Shown here: positions 46,044 through 57,060 of the stretch, piece by piece
Position numbering within the stretch: the stretch's first letter is position 1
Layout of the letters: each line of letters begins with the position of its first letter
Source: Thuidium tamariscinum
Lineage: Eukaryota > Streptophyta > Bryopsida > Hypnales > Thuidiaceae
DNA: 64,000 nucleotides
Assembly (NCBI GenBank): GCA_947034885.2
Contig: OX344750.2
Coordinates: 6,368,501-6,432,500, forward strand
Direction of reading: 5' to 3'
Notes under the pieces: generated by a model
Database searches by the model: none
Told to the model about the DNA's origin: nothing
What the model saw: only the letters and a program-made list of their open reading frames with translations
Program-made: the position numbers and the translations under genes

Positions 46044-46256
46044 TGTTTCTTGTAGTCATTTAAAAACTCAAGTGCTTTTGGTGCAAACCACCATCAAATC
46101 CTTTTATTACTATCACTCAAAATATTACAATCACTAGTCTTCTACACTTGTTTCTTGTAGTCATTTAAAAGCTTAAGTGCTTTTGGTGCAAACCACCATG
46201 AAATCTTTCTATTACTATCACTCAAAATATTACAATCACTAGTCTACTACACTTGT
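46044..46256 (+). repeat. 106-bp direct tandem duplication
   Basis: Two adjacent copies of GTTTCTTGTAGTCATTTAAA through GCTTTTGGTGCAAACCACCAT, ATTACTATCACTCAAAATA and CACTAGTCT-CTACACTT differ at only a few positions. The duplication begins inside the end of the host family B element. Confidence 0.85.
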
Positions 46257-46748
46257 CATGCACACTTATTAAACACCATATAACAAGTATATAGAAGATG
46301 TTGTGCTTTAAATAAAAATTGGAAATCTCATTTCCACAAACTCTTTAGTATTATTGGAAATAACCACCTAAATCTTCCTTATTAATGATATCTAAGTCAT
46401 TTTTTTGTTTGTCTATAGCATTTTTACTATATTTGATTTGAAGATCTTGCATGATTGACCTTAACAACCAAGGCTTTCTTTAATTTTATCTTGGCACCAA
46501 ATATATTAGATTTTGACCTCTCTAGCCTTGTCCCTCTCCAAATTAATTTGCGTAGTGAGGTCAACAACAAGAACATTAGTAAAAAAAAAGTCTAAGTCTT
46601 TGTTACAAGTGATGTGCCAATCAACTTTAGATAGTTGCAATTTGTCTATCCACAATATTTTTTTCCATTATAATTGATTTTATTAGAAAAATCTCATGAG
46701 GACTTTCTTTTAGACCAATGTCCCCCTTGCTTGCCTTCCTCTATAATC

Positions 46749-48223
46749 CAGCGGTGCTATTCTGTGAGCTTGTGAGCATGAGACTGTGAGCGTAGAGCAG
46801 GGATTTTGTGAGTACAGAGCTTAAAAATTTGAAGAAGCATTATAAAACTTAATTTTATTCATTAAAATTGATTCTATCTTAAATTTTGAATCAAATTTTT
46901 TATTTCTAATAAATTTTAGTACCTATTTTTGTAGACCTATTACCGTGAACCTATTACCGTGGTTATGTTGAAATTGGATGAAGATTCTAATTTTCAATCT
47001 TACTTAAAAGTATACATTACAAAAATGAAGAATTCAATTGATATGAAAGATGAATAAAGATGGAATTAAGTTAATATAAAGTATTGGTTGATCATTATCC
47101 TATAATAATGTAGATCTTTTTGAGGCCTAGGAAAAGGTACTAATGATTTTTATTGATGTATTATTATTATAGTTGTTTAGATTTTAGAAAGAAAATTTGT
47201 TGATAAAAATCTTTGGTACACTAAATTTTATTTTGGTTGATCATGTCTTGTAGCATTATAAGTCTTTTCAAGGCCAATAGGAGGGCATCAATTATTCCCT
47301 CTTCATTTTTAAGTCATTAGACTTGTTTAAATTTTAGAAAAAAATTTGTTTGTATGATTTCATTATATATGGTAAGAACTTAGTTGTACCAAATTTCATT
47401 TTGTTCATGAGTATCTTATAGTAGCGTAGGTCTTCTCAAAGGCCAATGTAGGCACCTATAGTTTTGTCTTAATGTATCGATAATGGAACTTGTTAAGATT
47501 TTAAAAAAAAATTTGATTGATAGGGATTATTTTTGTAAAGAATGAACTTCGTTACACAAGATTATTAATTAGTTGACTCATTATCCTCTTGTTCATCCAA
47601 TGAAGGGATTCATTTCTTCTTTCTTGATCCAATGGTTGTTTATTTATCATCTTGAAACAATACTTGTCAAGCTTTGCTAGATTTTTGTGAACACTCTCCT
47701 TGGTCATGCTTCTTAGTACCCCTCGGCACCAAGAGGAGTCCCACGGCTCCGATAAAATTATTATTGCAAAAAAAAAAAACTAACTTTTTTTCCCCCTTCC
47801 CAACCGAGGGACTCCCCTCGGTGTCGAGGGTAGTCCCACAATTGTGGGGAGAAAAAATAATTTTTTTAAATCAAAGTTGTGGGACTCCCCTTGCTGCCAA
47901 CTTGCCAAGGGGTACTAAGAAGCAAGACTAAGGAGAGTGTTCACAAAAATCTAAATTTGTGAAATAACCTCATTTGATTTCAAAAAAATTATAATTAGTC
48001 ACTAATTTTTTTTCTTCATAAAATCTAGCAAAGTACAATAAATGGTAAAACAAAGTTATTCACGGGACCACGGTAATAGGTACACAATAATAGTTCCACG
48101 GTAATAGGCACTAAAATTTACCAAAGTTAATCAAATTTGGCCAAAAGTTTTAGATGGAATTTTCAAAAAATCGTGTAGGCTTGCAAGCTCATAGGCTCAC
48201 AGGCTCACAAAATAGCAACCCTG
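46749..48223. mobile_element. hAT-like element with long terminal inverted repeats
   Basis: Left end CAGCGGTGCTATTCTGTGAG and right end CACAAAATAGCAACCCTG are inverted, and the relation continues through GAGCTTGTGAGC / GCTCACAGGCTC. A second inverted pair, CCTATTACCGTG (46933, 46949) and CACGGTAATAGG (48068, 48098), lies inside. The CAGNG start is typical of hAT, but the 8-base flanks (CTATAATC / GTAGAAAT) do not match well. No transposase frame. Confidence 0.6.
47680..47951. mobile_element. 272-bp MITE nested in the hAT-like element, TA duplication
   Basis: Starts GATTTTTGTGAACACTCTCC and ends GGAGAGTGTTCACAAAAATC, with TA at 47678-47679 and 47952-47953. Inverted repeats continue for about 45 bases through CTTCTTAGTACCCC. 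The centre is unusually GC-rich for this region, with GGGACTCCCCTCGG-type palindromic text. Confidence 0.8.
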
Positions 48224-48231
48224 GTAGAAAT

Positions 48232-51200
48232 TGCAAGCTTTTGCTCTTCCACTAATGTTACACATATCTCTTTAAAGATCTCTCAAAAATCAAATATTTA
48301 TCTTTTTGTATGAAAATAGAAAACTTTCAATAGTTTATCTTCAATACTATTTGCAAAAAATTTAAAATGTAAATAGGAACCTAATTACCTACACCAAAAC
48401 AAGACCAAAACTTGAATAAACCATACATAGTTTGTTATGCAATTAGAAATTAAGGGCAATAAGCTCCTGAGCATCTTTTTGGAGGTCTAGATTGGTTCAT
48501 AAAAATTCATAGTATTTGAGAGGATGGAAATTACAAAAGATGAGATTTCATTATAGCTTTGTTAAAATGTAAGTTTTTTTCCAATTAAATGCCCAAATCA
48601 AAAGTTGTAGGGCTTAAGTTTAGGGGAAGCATACTAATAGAGAAGGCAAGTAGTCAAGCAACTTGTAAATTTTTTTCCAATTCATTTGACTTTGAACACT
48701 TACATCTTGCAATCTATGATTTCAAATGGACTAAAATTTATTTCCCACATTCTCATAGTTTAGAAAACTAGTGAATGATTTAAATAAATAAATACACTTT
48801 TGTATTAGTTTCACTCAATGTACTGAAAATGTCAATTTTAGAACTATTAGCACAAATTTGAAGTTTTAGTTTAAATTCATGAGATTTTTCTCTTTTTTGC
48901 TTTTTGTTTTCATAATTGAATTCTTCAAGGGAATGCTCTTTGCTTGTGATTTTAATTTTCTAGAAAATGTGTATTTAGGAAAAAAAAATCTTACTCATGA
49001 AGTGTATGTTTGCATATTGGTCACATTTGAAAATTAGCATACAAATAACTAACATATCTAGCTACGCAATTGTCTAAATTCACAAAGTTGAATAGTCCCT
49101 CCTCTACAAGTTGAATCAAAATTTGTTGACTCTATTGGATTTGGCTCTAATTTTTTTTTTCTAACTTCAAATGTTTTTATCTTGAAATCTTTGAAGTTAA
49201 ACGGGTTAAAAAAATTTTCCACAATTTCTTGCAATAGTCTAGTAAATATTTGTATTGTTGAAAGTTTGAAAACTATTTTATATTTCAATTATACTTAATC
49301 CATTAGGAAGTAACAATTTTGGAATTTTTTTGTGAAAATAGTCAAAGGGACTATAGGAATTAAGTCTTGATCCCTTCTACATCTAAGTTTCACTAAAATC
49401 TACTTGAAAATAGCTTTTTTCAATTAGAATACTTATTTTACTATTATTTTATATATTTTGTATATCCTACCACATGATCTTGTGCTTGACTATAGAGATC
49501 TGAAAATGTGTGAAAGGAATTTTAGATAATTTGACCTTAATTAATGATTTTACAATAATAGAATTTAAAAGTGAATTAAATATTTCTTTTTCAACTTGCC
49601 ATACTAGGTCAAAAGACTTTGAATACCTTCACATAAAACTTTTGCAATGTAGATTTTAAATTTAATATATTATATTTCAATATTAAGTTGAAGGTATAAA
49701 AAACAATTGAAAATCAATGAATTGATTCTTATTGTTTACCGATAATTGTCAAAGTGAGGTTGATATGAGATGGAAGGAAAAACTTAAATTTTTAGTTCTT
49801 AGATAAAATGAAATACATTTATAATAATAGTGCAATTTTCTAGCCCACAATGTGAATCTTATATTATAGACTTTTGATTTTTGAAAAATTATGTAAATCA
49901 AATTCAAAAACAAATTCTAAATGTTTTAATGCTCTAATTGCCTCAACAACAAAATTCTTCCTACTTTCACATCCTTAATCCAAATTGAACCCAGGGAGAT
50001 CACTCCTTGTAATTTTAAGTATACACGTGCGTGAATAAAATATTTAACATCGGGCTATTTACCTTCATTATAGTTATTAAGATAACCATATTTTTATATA
50101 TAAAGATATCAAGGGTATATTTTTAATATCCTATGATTTTTTATAAATTCATTCATATGATTTTTATAGTTGGGCTATCTTATATACAAAACTTATATGT
50201 CTAATTTTTTATACCTATATACAATACAGATTATAAAACTAGTGTCTTACATGTACGCTTTTTTTTTTTATACATGCACTATTTGTATTGTAGTACAATT
50301 TCAAATGACAAATAAATGTGTGAAATAAAGCATTAGTTTTAAATATTTCTAAATTCTATACCATGTATTCTAAGCAACCTAATATAGTGAATAACAAACA
50401 ACATCATAAAAGCATTAAACATAGTTATGATGCTAAAACTAAGAAAAACACCAATACTAGCACAACTGATCTATGACTTAGTGTCCTAAACAACTGCAAA
50501 ATGACTGAAACTCTATAATTGCACCTAACTCATAATGTATACTCAAGAGCAGCCATTTTACAATCGTACAAATGCCTAAATGATGAAGAATGAACCAATA
50601 GTGGCTTCAGACTACATTCATCCATGCTTTTTCAATGAATTAAGTATCCAAATAGGTGATGTAGACTTTAGAAGCCATATATCCATAAAACTGGGTCTCT
50701 ACAACAACTAAACAATGACTACAACTCTCTCATTATTGCACTAGTAGTCATTTATTCAAACCATCTAAGTCATTCCAGAGTCACCAATGCAACTATCAAA
50801 AGGATAATTTGTGAAGTGCAAGTTTTATCCACTCTTTCAAATTTTTTGAGTCTTTAAAATGGTGATATGGGACATTGTAAACTTCTACTTTTGAACCCCA
50901 AATATAGAACAAGTAGGACATAGTCATTTTGTATGACTACACTTCATTTTAAGGTGACTAATCATTGACTCTAGGAAGGAACTCTTTATACAAGTGAGTT
51001 AGTGGTAGGTAAGACAATCCATATGGGATTTTTGAATGAGGGTAAATAGGAGCTTCACCACTCATAGTCATAGTTAAGTTAAATGTAGGAATTGTGTCAA
51101 AGGTCAAATTTCATACCTCATTTAGGCATAGTAACAGATCTTTTTTCTTAAAACTTTGAACTAAAAAAAGTTGCGTAATAAAGCTAAGTTTTATATCCCA

Positions 51201-51395
51201 AAACCTGTTTGGATTTTTGAGGTTCTACCTAAAAGTTATAGACAAATTTCAGAGAGGGTGTTTGAAAATGTCCTAAAAAATGTCCTTTTAAAACCCTAAA
51301 CTCCATAGTACACCTTCATTGAAAGTTTACAGTTCAACTCTCTTGTCTTCAAATGGTAGATTCTTACATCAATTAACTTACATGTTGTCACATTG
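48232..51395. other. AT-rich intergenic DNA, no gene recognised
   Basis: Some stretches (48540-48900, 49040-49360) resemble decayed copies of the right half of the TTAA element (TGCAATCTATGATTT, GTCAAAGGGACTATAGGAATTAAG at the latter's end). Small open frames have no domains. Confidence 0.35.
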
Positions 51396-51400
51396 TTGGT

Positions 51401-51651
51401 CATAAGAGGTTTTCTTACCATGTTGGGAGACTGCGAGTTCCCGGACTCTGGAAACTCGCTGAAAATTGTCCCAACAGCAAATCTAATGTGGCACAGAGAC
51501 TGCCACATCAGATAATAATATTTTATTAAAAAAAAAATAAAAAAAAATTTCATTGTTTTAATATTTTTTAATTCTGACCAGCAGTGGCTGGTTCACAAAA
51601 TGGGAAACAAGGCTGAAATAGTCTCTCAATACCCCGAAAAAACCTCTTATG
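51401..51651. mobile_element. 251-bp MITE-like element with CATAAGAGG ends (copy 3)
   Basis: Starts CATAAGAGGTTTTCTT and ends AAAAAACCTCTTATG. The interior keeps GAGACTGCGAGTTCCC and CTGACCAGCAGTGGCTGGT from the 29660 copy, with a shorter AT block. Confidence 0.7.
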
Positions 51652-51866
51652 ATACTTACAAAAAGATTGGTACATATAGGCTAACATTATTTGAGAGCTA
51701 CAACAAATGTGAAGAAAAAAATCCTTAGATTTATTAGATTGTATAAGTTTTATCATTCATTTAAAAAAATTGTATACATTTACACTCATTGTACTATAAA
51801 AAAATTGTATACTAGTAAAGACTAGTTTATTAATAAAAAAATCCTACCAAATAATGTTTTTACATA

Positions 51867-51898
51867 GCCTATCTTATATATAATAGGCTATGTGGCAT
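51867..51898. repeat. Short perfect hairpin
   Basis: ACATAGCCTAT and ATAGGCTATGT face each other across an AT-only loop. It lies in AT-rich DNA with no neighbouring gene. It could be a relic MITE or chance. Confidence 0.4.
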
Positions 51899-52262
51899 TT
51901 CAAGGATCCTATAGTAGCCCTACATATTATATAAAATTTATCTCCTTTGAATTAAACGAACCCTATCTTTTAACTCACATAGTTTTGTAAAAATCACGAA
52001 TTATCTCCCCGGGAAATTGAATCAAAGAAAGTTTTCTATATAGATGTAAATATATTCCTTAATTCAAGAATTCAAGTCATACAATATTCTCTCACAATAA
52101 TTTAATGTAAACATTTAGATGAATTTTAGACAAATTTTTAATTAAAAAGATGAAATTGTATTAAAGTGAATGAAAGTTGAATGACAATCACCTAAATATA
52201 AGATAGTATGAAATTAGTGTACACTACATTATTAGATTTTATATAAAATATTGAGAGCTTCT

Positions 52263-52434
52263 CACTAGAAGAAATCTTTGTTTGCCTCAACAAAATCCAC
52301 TTGATGTGTTTGTTGAGGCAAATGCAAAAACTGCGTTGAAGAATGTAGAAAAACTCAAATTTTGCGTTTGCCTCAACAAACACATCAAGTGGATTTTGTT
52401 GAGGCAAACAGCCAAACACAGTTTTCTTCTAGTG
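52263..52434. mobile_element. 172-bp mini-CACTA with hairpin interior
   Basis: Ends CACTAGAAGAAA and TTTTCTTCTAGTG with the 3-base duplication TCT on both sides (52260-52262, 52435-52437). The interior is two complementary 42-base arms, TTTGCCTCAACAAAATCC to GTTTGTTGAGGCAAA and its inverse. Each arm is also self-complementary at its ends. A transcript would fold into a stem of about 50 bases. Confidence 0.82.
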
Positions 52435-52680
52435 TCTATATTAGTACACTTCTCAAATTCAAGTTGTTGTTTGGATTCTAAGAAAAAAATATCTTTAGTA
52501 GAAACGAAATCATCAAAAAATGACTAGTATATTGTTAGATTTTATATTGCATTACTGGGTGATTTAGAATAAATTAGCCCCCTTATTTACTCTTGAAATT
52601 TTGCATGCATGTACTTAACAAGATGTACTACATGGTTTAGACGCTCAATTTTACTCTAAAAGGGTTCAAAGCAAGTATTA

Positions 52681-53250
52681 GGCAATTGCAACAAGTAGTT
52701 GTATTATTTTCTATCACACATTGTATGTTGATTTGTTTTTTGGCAAAAACTTTTACATTGTGGCTCTAAAAGACTCAAGATTTATAGGTAACATATTCAT
52801 GACTAATATATATTCTTTGTCTAGTTTTTTTCTCATTTTCCAAAATATTTTATTATCTAATGAAAGCCCCCAAATTCATACTACACTTGCGAATTTGGAG
52901 ATTTATGATACTACTAACCCAAAACAACAAATTTGAAGTTCAATATTAGAGGGGATGGTCTTCTAGTAGATTAGCTACTCTTGTTTGAAGAAATTTCTAA
53001 AATAGTTGATTCAATATTGTACGAAAGTCTACAAAGTCACTTTTCTACTTTCATTTTCAAACATGTAAATATTATTTTTGGTGGTTCTTTTAGTGAATCA
53101 TTATTTGCATAGAATTGTTATAAATAGTCAATATTTGTTTTTATTTTAAGAATTTTCATATTTATTGCAAATTAAAATGTCAAAATACCTATTTTCTTGA
53201 GATTTTGTAGTTTTTTAGTTCTCCTACTTAGAGAATTTCTCTAAGAGTAT
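52681..53250 (+). mobile_element. Truncated family B element
   Basis: It begins GGCAATTGCAACAAGTAG and follows 14332-14910 in order (TTTTTTGGC, GACTCAAGATTTATAG, TTCTCCTACTTAGAGAATTT). It stops at about 53250, where sequence related to the 9571 element begins. The right end is missing. Confidence 0.6.
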
Positions 53251-53299
53251 CGACTTTTCCAAAGAAGAGGACATGCCCAATATTTTTTTGAAGCTTCTT

Positions 53300-53862
53300 C
53301 AATTTGAACATAAAGCCAACATTTTGATGAGTTTAATCAATTTTTTTTAGGTTGAGACTATATAAATTCAAACTAATCCTATGAGAAAAAAAAAACATAA
53401 TATCATTCATAGATTGTAAGATTACAATGTCTCATCATGAAAAGTAATTTGAAATCTTTCAATCTTCTTCCCACATGTCAAATCTAAATTCAAGTCACCA
53501 AAAAATATGAAGTTACAAGGCATAATGTGTATAACCCCAATCAATTTGCAACTTTTCAAAATCCACTTGAAAAATTATTCAAATGAATTTTTAATGTGAT
53601 TTTTTCTCCAAAATCTAGTGGATTTAATTCTCATTCCAAGAGTCATCAACACTCAAAAATCAAGATTTGCAATGGACATCCTTGAACAAAATCTTGAATA
53701 GAAAAATCATAATCATTTGTTTTTGAAATTGGATTTTTGTATAAGACATCAAAAAGTTTTTTCAAAAATATAAACTACTAAAAATAATAACTTGGTAAAT
53801 TTTGATTTAGCCTCAAGTTATTGTTAACACCAAAATTTGGTGCCTTGGGCATTTAGGAGTAA
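53300..53862 (+). mobile_element. Diverged relative of the TTAA element at 9571
   Basis: Shares GCCAACATTTTGATG, CTCCAAAATCTAGTG, AAACTACTAAAAATA and ACCAAAATTTGGTGCC in the same order. The right end, GGGCATTTAGGAGTAAAT, is a mutated form of GGGCATTTAGGGGTTAA. The left end is lost against the family B fragment. Confidence 0.6.
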
Positions 53863-55930
53863 ATTTCTACAATGGATCACCCTTTGTGTATTTTGGCCAT
53901 TTCTTATTACCAATATTTATTCTTATGAGAATCTTAGCTATAAAAATGATGCTTTTTTAAATTTGAGATCAACAAATAAAATGCAGATAAATATTTTAGT
54001 TTCTACTTTAATTAAAAAATACAAAATAATTATAAATTTCAACATTATATGACAATATGAACTTTAGGCCTATAACCATGGTTTAAAAAAAATTTAGAGT
54101 GACACAATAACTTTGGATTACACCATAATATAAGTGGTGAAAATATCAGATTTTTTTACCCTGATTTTTAAGTATCTTTTGTAATTGAAATTAATTTTCT
54201 TCATTTTTTTCTTAGGAAATTCACCATAATTTCAATTTTTCCCCAAAAAATTTGAAAACTTCACAACTTGCACTAGACATATGAATCCATCTCCAAAAGC
54301 TAAGGCAAATGTAAAAGTTTTCATTCATTCATATATATATTAAATACAGATATCAAAGGGACTCATACTAATTAATTGACATTTTACAATATACAAATAT
54401 CTACCTATGCTATACATTGACAAGTTATTGAAGTACATGGGGTTGTACATCATGTTTCAAACATCTATAGTTTTCTACAATAAGTCCCTTAAATTTGTTT
54501 GGTTCCCTTAATACCCATACTAATTTTAATGTAGTTACAAAATGGCAACAAATAGAGTGATGGATAGTGAGGCTTGAAATTAGTTGTTATATGCTTGTAC
54601 TTCTGGTTAAGAAACTAAGTATAAGTACTTCAAATGTTGATTTATCCATAGTCTATTTGTATAGTACTATACGATGGCCTTCAATATGTCTTATACCCCC
54701 ACCTTTAATTTTCAGTCAAGTAGTTTAATTACAAAATCTAACTATGGTAGGTAAATTTAGATATTTGATTGATATTTTTTGCCTTGGACAAGGTGAGTTA
54801 TGTACCTTCTTGTGACTCATTCTTTTTTTAGAAATCTCTCACTTGTGACATGTGGTTGATTTTAGAGACACTAAGTTAAATTCAAAGGTACAATGCTACA
54901 TTTTGATAATCTCATTCTACAAGATCTTAGGTAGTTGATTTGAACTAGCTTTGGAGTTGAGAGGACCAAATATTATTACATGCATGCTTCTAGTCATTAT
55001 TGCTCGCAAATGTAACCTAAAAGTTTGTCTACAATATTGTATAAATGATGTTGCTAGAAGTTCTATAAGCAAATTTTGTGAGATTTTAAGTAATGTTAGT
55101 TCACTTTGTACTATGATATAGTGTAAATCTCATTGAATGGCCATCAAATTCTTTTAGCTTTAATCCCATAGAAAACATATAGAAGCAAGTCAAGAATTTG
55201 GTACAAAAAGAAATCAGTAGATCTACAACAAAGACCAAATGTGTACACTAGTGAATTTGGCATGGGAGGATAATTATACTTTAAAAAACTATCTAAAAGT
55301 TAACTTTTACAATGCCAAACTACATGGAAGCAATAATAGGAGCTCAAGGTGATAATACTTGATGGTAGTAGAAGTACCACTTTGTTGCAAATTAGTTGCA
55401 ACTGAGCAAGACAAAAATGCAAAAATCATGTTATAGTAAACTTCTACAATATTACACAGCTTTCTAATGGTACTCTATTTGATAAAATTCATTGAATTTT
55501 TTCAAATTTATAACTTTTGTCTTAAATATATATGAAAGAAAAATGAAAAACACATTAAAGCCACATGGAAGACAATTTTACCTACATAATGTGAATTTTT
55601 GTAATATGTAAGATGTAGACAATGATGTTTCCTAAATACATGTACAATCAAATCTTAAAAAATCATCATGTATATTTTTCAACTAATTGATTATATAACT
55701 TTGTGAAAAAAGAATAATTCTCCTAAAATTGAATTTCTATTTTTAATCATTGAAATTTCATACGTTGGTTAACTAAAGATTCCATAAAGCAATAGATTGA
55801 ATAGGACATTTTGATAGGATATTCTTAAAGTGGAATTTAATAAGAAAAGTTTGAAAGACTTCAATGTGGGGTTGCAAAACTTATTGGACAATATTATACA
55901 ATACAATTCATTACAATTCTTCATCTAGAG
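53863..55930. other. AT-rich intergenic DNA
   Basis: No gene, RNA or recognisable element. Confidence 0.4.
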
Positions 55931-55932
55931 TA

Positions 55933-56318
55933 AGATAGAAGTACCCAAATGTAATACTAGTCATTCACAGAAACCTAAATTCAAGAACAAGAAGACCCTA
56001 AGAAGATATGTGGGGCTGTAAAGTAGAGAAGAGAGGTTCCAAGAAGTGGCCAATCACCTACAAGGGATCCAAAGTTAGAGTGTATCACTTTTGGATTTTT
56101 TTGTGCCCACATTGGTATTACTCTAGTATCCACAATAGATGCATGTATATGATTATTTTCAAAAATTTGTAATATATTCATACAAACTTGAAAAACATAC
56201 AAAACTAATCTTCTTCGTTTCATAAACCATTTCCTAACAAATGCACATCATTTTTTTCTCTATGCACTCTCAAGATCAAGAAATCCAATGTAAATGTTGC
56301 ATTTAGGTACTTCTACCT
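55933..56318. mobile_element. 386-bp MITE, TA target duplication, AGATAGAAGTACC ends
   Basis: Starts AGATAGAAGTACCCAAATG and ends CATTTAGGTACTTCTACCT, flanked by TA at 55931-55932 and 56319-56320. The ends resemble the AGGTAGGTACACC ends of the 29-31 kb MITEs but the interior is unrelated. Confidence 0.75.
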
Positions 56319-56539
56319 TATTAGGCAACAACTCCATCTTCAGAACCCAACCAATCCTCATCTCTTTCTACAACAAGTCTCTCCAAGTGTCAAAACCCTA
56401 TTATGCATTTGGAAGTACTACTCTATCTACTATATTAATTATCCACTATTATTTCAACATCAAATCAATTTAATTACATTGATCTCATCTCCATACTTTT
56501 AAGATAGGTTGTTTGTTTATATTGTTTTGTTTTGTTTTA

Positions 56540-57060
56540 TTTGTTATCATGAGATCTCTTGGATTGAGCATCCCTTGGTTGTATTCTTGGTACCATTGAA
56601 AAGTCCTAGATGAAGAAGGATGCATAGGCTTTATTTCATGACATTTGGACTTAGGGTGGGAAAGTTATAGATTTCTGACTTGTTTCTGGTTCCCCCATAT
56701 TAGAAAATTACTTTTAAGGGCACAAGGCACACTAGTTCTAAATTAACATTGAAGCAATGACTGTCAAATTGTTCTAGAGCCAAGCAACCCTTCTTTTTAA
56801 CTTTTTGAGAAAGTACCAAGATGGCAATCACTTCAGACTTAATGAAGCATAGTATTTCTACATTCATCCATCTTTTGGACTTAAAAACACTTTTCCATTA
56901 TATTCTTACACTTTTTCATCCAAATTTGCTGACTTCATCCATATTTTAAAAAGAATTGGAAAAAATTTGGCAAAAAAAGATTACTTTTATTTGACAAAAA
57001 AAAAAGACATTTATTTTGAAATGGTGCAATCTAGCCCCATAGTGCTGGGAAAAAAAGGGC
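56540..57060 (+). repeat. Dispersed repeat family C, longest contiguous copy
   Basis: The first part (56540-56745) matches 2668-2850 and 8217-8420; the second part (56800-57060) matches 10505-10800. The two parts are therefore one unit of more than 500 bases that is seen in pieces elsewhere. No coding capacity. Confidence 0.5.

Larger units (their letters stand above)
41837..46061. mobile_element. Family B element split by a TTAA insertion
   Basis: The left part 41837-42479 begins GGTGATTGCAAGAAACACC and parallels 14332-14990. The right part 46001-46061 (AGTTCTTCC to TTTCTTGTAGTCATTT) parallels 14996-15066. The two parts join exactly at a TTAA that is single in the 14-kb copy and duplicated here. 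Ends are decayed and a 4-base flank is not evident. Confidence 0.75.

Noticed and set aside
47674-47931. An 85-residue plus-strand frame
   Set aside because: It is produced by the GC-rich inverted repeats of the nested MITE.
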